In this document: one piece after another, positions 44,441-45,851 of the stretch | How positions within the stretch are numbered: position 1 is the stretch's first letter | How the letters are laid out: each line of letters begins with the position of its first letter | Source: Acidobacteriota bacterium | Lineage (GTDB): Bacteria; Acidobacteriota; Blastocatellia; Pyrinomonadales; Pyrinomonadaceae | Reading direction: 5' to 3' | NCBI GenBank assembly: GCA_020200235.1 | Contig: JAIVJC010000013.1 | Location: forward strand, 1-45,851 | DNA: 45,851 nt | The notes under the pieces: generated by a model | Database searches by the model: none | Seen by the model: only the letters and a program-made list of their open reading frames with translations | What the model was told of the DNA's origin: nothing | Translations under genes and position numbers: made by a program

Positions 44441-45274
44441 TCAGGCGCGCGCCGCGGTTTCGGAAACAGCCGCCGCGCGCGCGACGGTTGACGACGCGCG
44501 ACGCCAGCGCACGAAGAGCAGGGCGACGCTCGCGGCGAAGACGAGGAGGCTGATGATCTGCGAGGTCGAGAGACCGGTGCGCGACGTGAGCCCGAGGATG
44601 TCGCCGCGCGGGTCGTCGCGGAAGAACTCGATGACGAACCGCGCCGCGCCGTAGAGCGCGCCGTAGAAGAGTATGACCTGCCCGCTGAAGATTTTCCGCC
44701 GGTGCAGCCACAGCAGGAAGAGGCAGATGAACGCGGCGGCGAACGACTCGTAGAGCTGCGTCGGGTGCAGCGGCACTTCCGTGGGGACGCCCGTGATCTC
44801 GTGGCCCGCCTCGGAAAACTTCACGCCCCAGGGCATCGCCGTCGGCTTGCCCCAGCAGCAGCCCGCGGCGAAGCAGCCCTGCCGCCCGATGGCCTGCCCC
44901 AGAGCGATCGCCGGGGCGAAGGCGTCCGCCGTCTTCCACCACGGCAGACGAAAGCGGCGCACGAGCACGAAGGCGGTCGCGACCGCGGCGAGCAGCCCGC
45001 CGTAGAAGACGCCGCCCGAGCGCAGGAAGTCGAGCGACAGCAGGTGCGAAGGGTGCGCGCGGTACTCCGGCTCGGTGAAGAGCATCAGCAGTTTCGATCC
45101 GAGGATCGCCGCGAGCAGCAGCCACAAACCCAGATCGTAGACGCGCTCGCGCGGCAGCCCGTCGCGCGCGGCGAGCCGGGCGGCGAACACGAGCGCGAGC
45201 AAAAACGCCGCCGCCAGCAGCGCGCCGTAAGTGTTGACGGGGAAATTGCCGATGCGGAAAAGCTCTGGGTACAT
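44441..45274 (-). CDS. lgt: Prolipoprotein diacylglyceryl transferase
   Basis: A 277-residue membrane enzyme with about seven helices that moves diacylglyceryl from phosphatidylglycerol to the lipobox Cys of prolipoproteins. The Lgt signature is G-R-Q-G-C-F-A-A-G-C-C-W-G, with the essential Arg, preceded by R-S-G-G-V-F-Y-G-G and followed by H-P-T-Q-L-Y-E-S. The ATG at 45274 matches the family N-terminus (M-Y-P-E-L-F-R-I-G). It has no strong Shine-Dalgarno. It works before LspA, whose gene is just upstream on the same strand, and would process lipoproteins such as the rhodanese in this window. Confidence 0.96.
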   Translation of the reverse strand: MYPELFRIGNFPVNTYGALLAAAFLLALVFAARLAARDGLPRERVYDLGLWLLLAAILGSKLLMLFTEPEYRAHPSHLLSLDFLRSGGVFYGGLLAAVATAFVLVRRFRLPWWKTADAFAPAIALGQAIGRQGCFAAGCCWGKPTAMPWGVKFSEAGHEITGVPTEVPLHPTQLYESFAAAFICLFLLWLHRRKIFSGQVILFYGALYGAARFVIEFFRDDPRGDILGLTSRTGLSTSQIISLLVFAASVALLFVRWRRASSTVARAAAVSETAARA

Positions 45275-45285
45275 CTTGCGAAAGG

Positions 45286-45430
45286 GGAGTCGGAAGTCAG
45301 AATACAGAAGTCGGGATGGAGGGGGAAGCCGAGGGACGGCGGCGAAAATTACGTCGAGCTGACCTCCGGCTTTCGGCTTCCTTCTTCCGACTCCTGACTC
45401 CTGACTCCTGACTTCTGTCTCCTGCCTTCC
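45286..45430. repeat. Heptamer inverted-repeat element 12 (AGTCAGG/AGTCGGA units)
   Basis: Right arm, read on the minus strand, AGTCAGG AGTCAGG AGTCAGG AGTCGGA; left arm AGTCGGA AGTCAGA ATACAGA AGTCGGG. Arms match imperfectly. Part of the right arm codes the C-terminal tail of LspA; the left arm lies before lgt. Confidence 0.8.
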
Positions 45431-45851
45431 AAGATAAGATCGAGCGCGAGCAGGACGGCACCGAGGCAGATCGAGGCGTCGGCGACGTTGAAGGTGGGCC
45501 AGTAGTGTCCGTCGAAGTGGAGCAGGATGAAATCGACGACGTGACCGAGGCGCGCGCGGTCGGTCATGTTCCCGGCGATGCCGGCGAGCAGCAGCGCGCA
45601 CGCGCCGAGCACGCGGTCGTCCTCGCGCGGCGTGCGGAAGAAGTAGGTGAAGACGGCGACTGCCGCCGCGCAGGCGAGCGCGACCAGCAGCCAGCGGCCC
45701 GCCGCGCCGCCCTCCTGCAACTGCCCGAAGGCGATGCCGGGGTTCTCCGTGTAGGCGAGATCGAGGAAGCGCGGGACGACCGTCACGTCCTGCCCCAGGC
45801 GCAGTCGCCGCACCGCCCAAGCCTTCGAGGTCTGATCGACCAGGTAGACGC
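45349..45851 (-). CDS. lspA: Lipoprotein signal peptidase (partial, start outside window)
   Basis: Only the C-terminal 166 or so residues are present; the gene runs off the right edge. The visible part starts Y-L-V-D-Q-T-S-K-A-W-A, the end of the first helix, then D-L-A-Y-T-E-N-P-G-I-A-F-G. Catalytic aspartates are in G-N-M-T-D-R and F-N-V-A-D-A. It cleaves signal peptides from diacylglyceryl-modified prolipoproteins. The last 20 or so residues, R-R-Q-K-S-G-V-R-S-Q-E-S-E-E, are polar and coded by heptamer element 12, so the natural end has been extended or replaced. It precedes lgt, the enzyme acting before it. Confidence 0.94.
   Translation of the reverse strand, partial: VYLVDQTSKAWAVRRLRLGQDVTVVPRFLDLAYTENPGIAFGQLQEGGAAGRWLLVALACAAAVAVFTYFFRTPREDDRVLGACALLLAGIAGNMTDRARLGHVVDFILLHFDGHYWPTFNVADASICLGAVLLALDLILEGRRQKSGVRSQESEEGSRKPEVSST

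Overview
The window is a stretch of very GC-rich bacterial chromosome with densely packed genes. Several things point to an acidobacterium, probably of the Blastocatellia/Pyrinomonadaceae type: three secreted proteins of the VWFA-related acidobacterial family, a serine/threonine kinase fused to TolB-like and TPR parts, and many intergenic palindromes. This placement is inference from gene content; no rRNA or other marker lies here.

Layout. 1-3.4 kb: the end of a probable cobalamin adenosyltransferase, YjbQ, a GAF-PAS histidine kinase and the biotin transporter subunit BioY. 3.4-8.3 kb: a membrane pyrophosphatase whose signal peptide lies out of frame, then CstA. 8.5-11.3 kb: a saccharopine/lysine-dehydrogenase-like enzyme with an amino acid permease, a likely lysine-use pair. 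11.6-14.2 kb: a protein of unknown function, a DinB-like protein and a tandem universal stress protein. 14.3-21 kb: a minus-strand cluster with a rhodanese lipoprotein that reads through an in-frame UGA (probable selenocysteine, with a SECIS-like hairpin), a molybdopterin oxidoreductase missing part of its first domain, a low-GC BstYI-like restriction-modification cassette with a MazE-like gene, and an FeS/NrfD-like electron-transfer subunit. 21-31.9 kb: DUF445 protein, L,D-transpeptidase and D,D-carboxypeptidase, VWA protein, XseA, a small membrane protein, XseB, farnesyl diphosphate synthase, Bcp peroxiredoxin and ZapA. 32-35.4 kb: a serine/threonine kinase and PPP phosphatase, translationally coupled. 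35.4-40.6 kb: AlkD remnant, small membrane protein, glutaredoxin, flavoprotein reductase, DUF3052, truncated rhodanese, DUF309, DUF4149-like and a GrdB-like protein. 40.8-45.9 kb: two more VWA proteins, RluD-like pseudouridine synthase, Lgt and the start-less end of LspA.

A unifying feature is a set of about a dozen inverted-repeat elements whose arms are built from tandem 7-base units. The unit sequence differs from element to element, but the architecture is constant. They fill most intergenic gaps, supply the last codons and stops of several genes, truncate one, and sit in frame inside rluD. The strongest single finding is the probable selenoprotein rhodanese. The restriction-modification insertion and the internal deletion in the adjacent molybdoenzyme come next.
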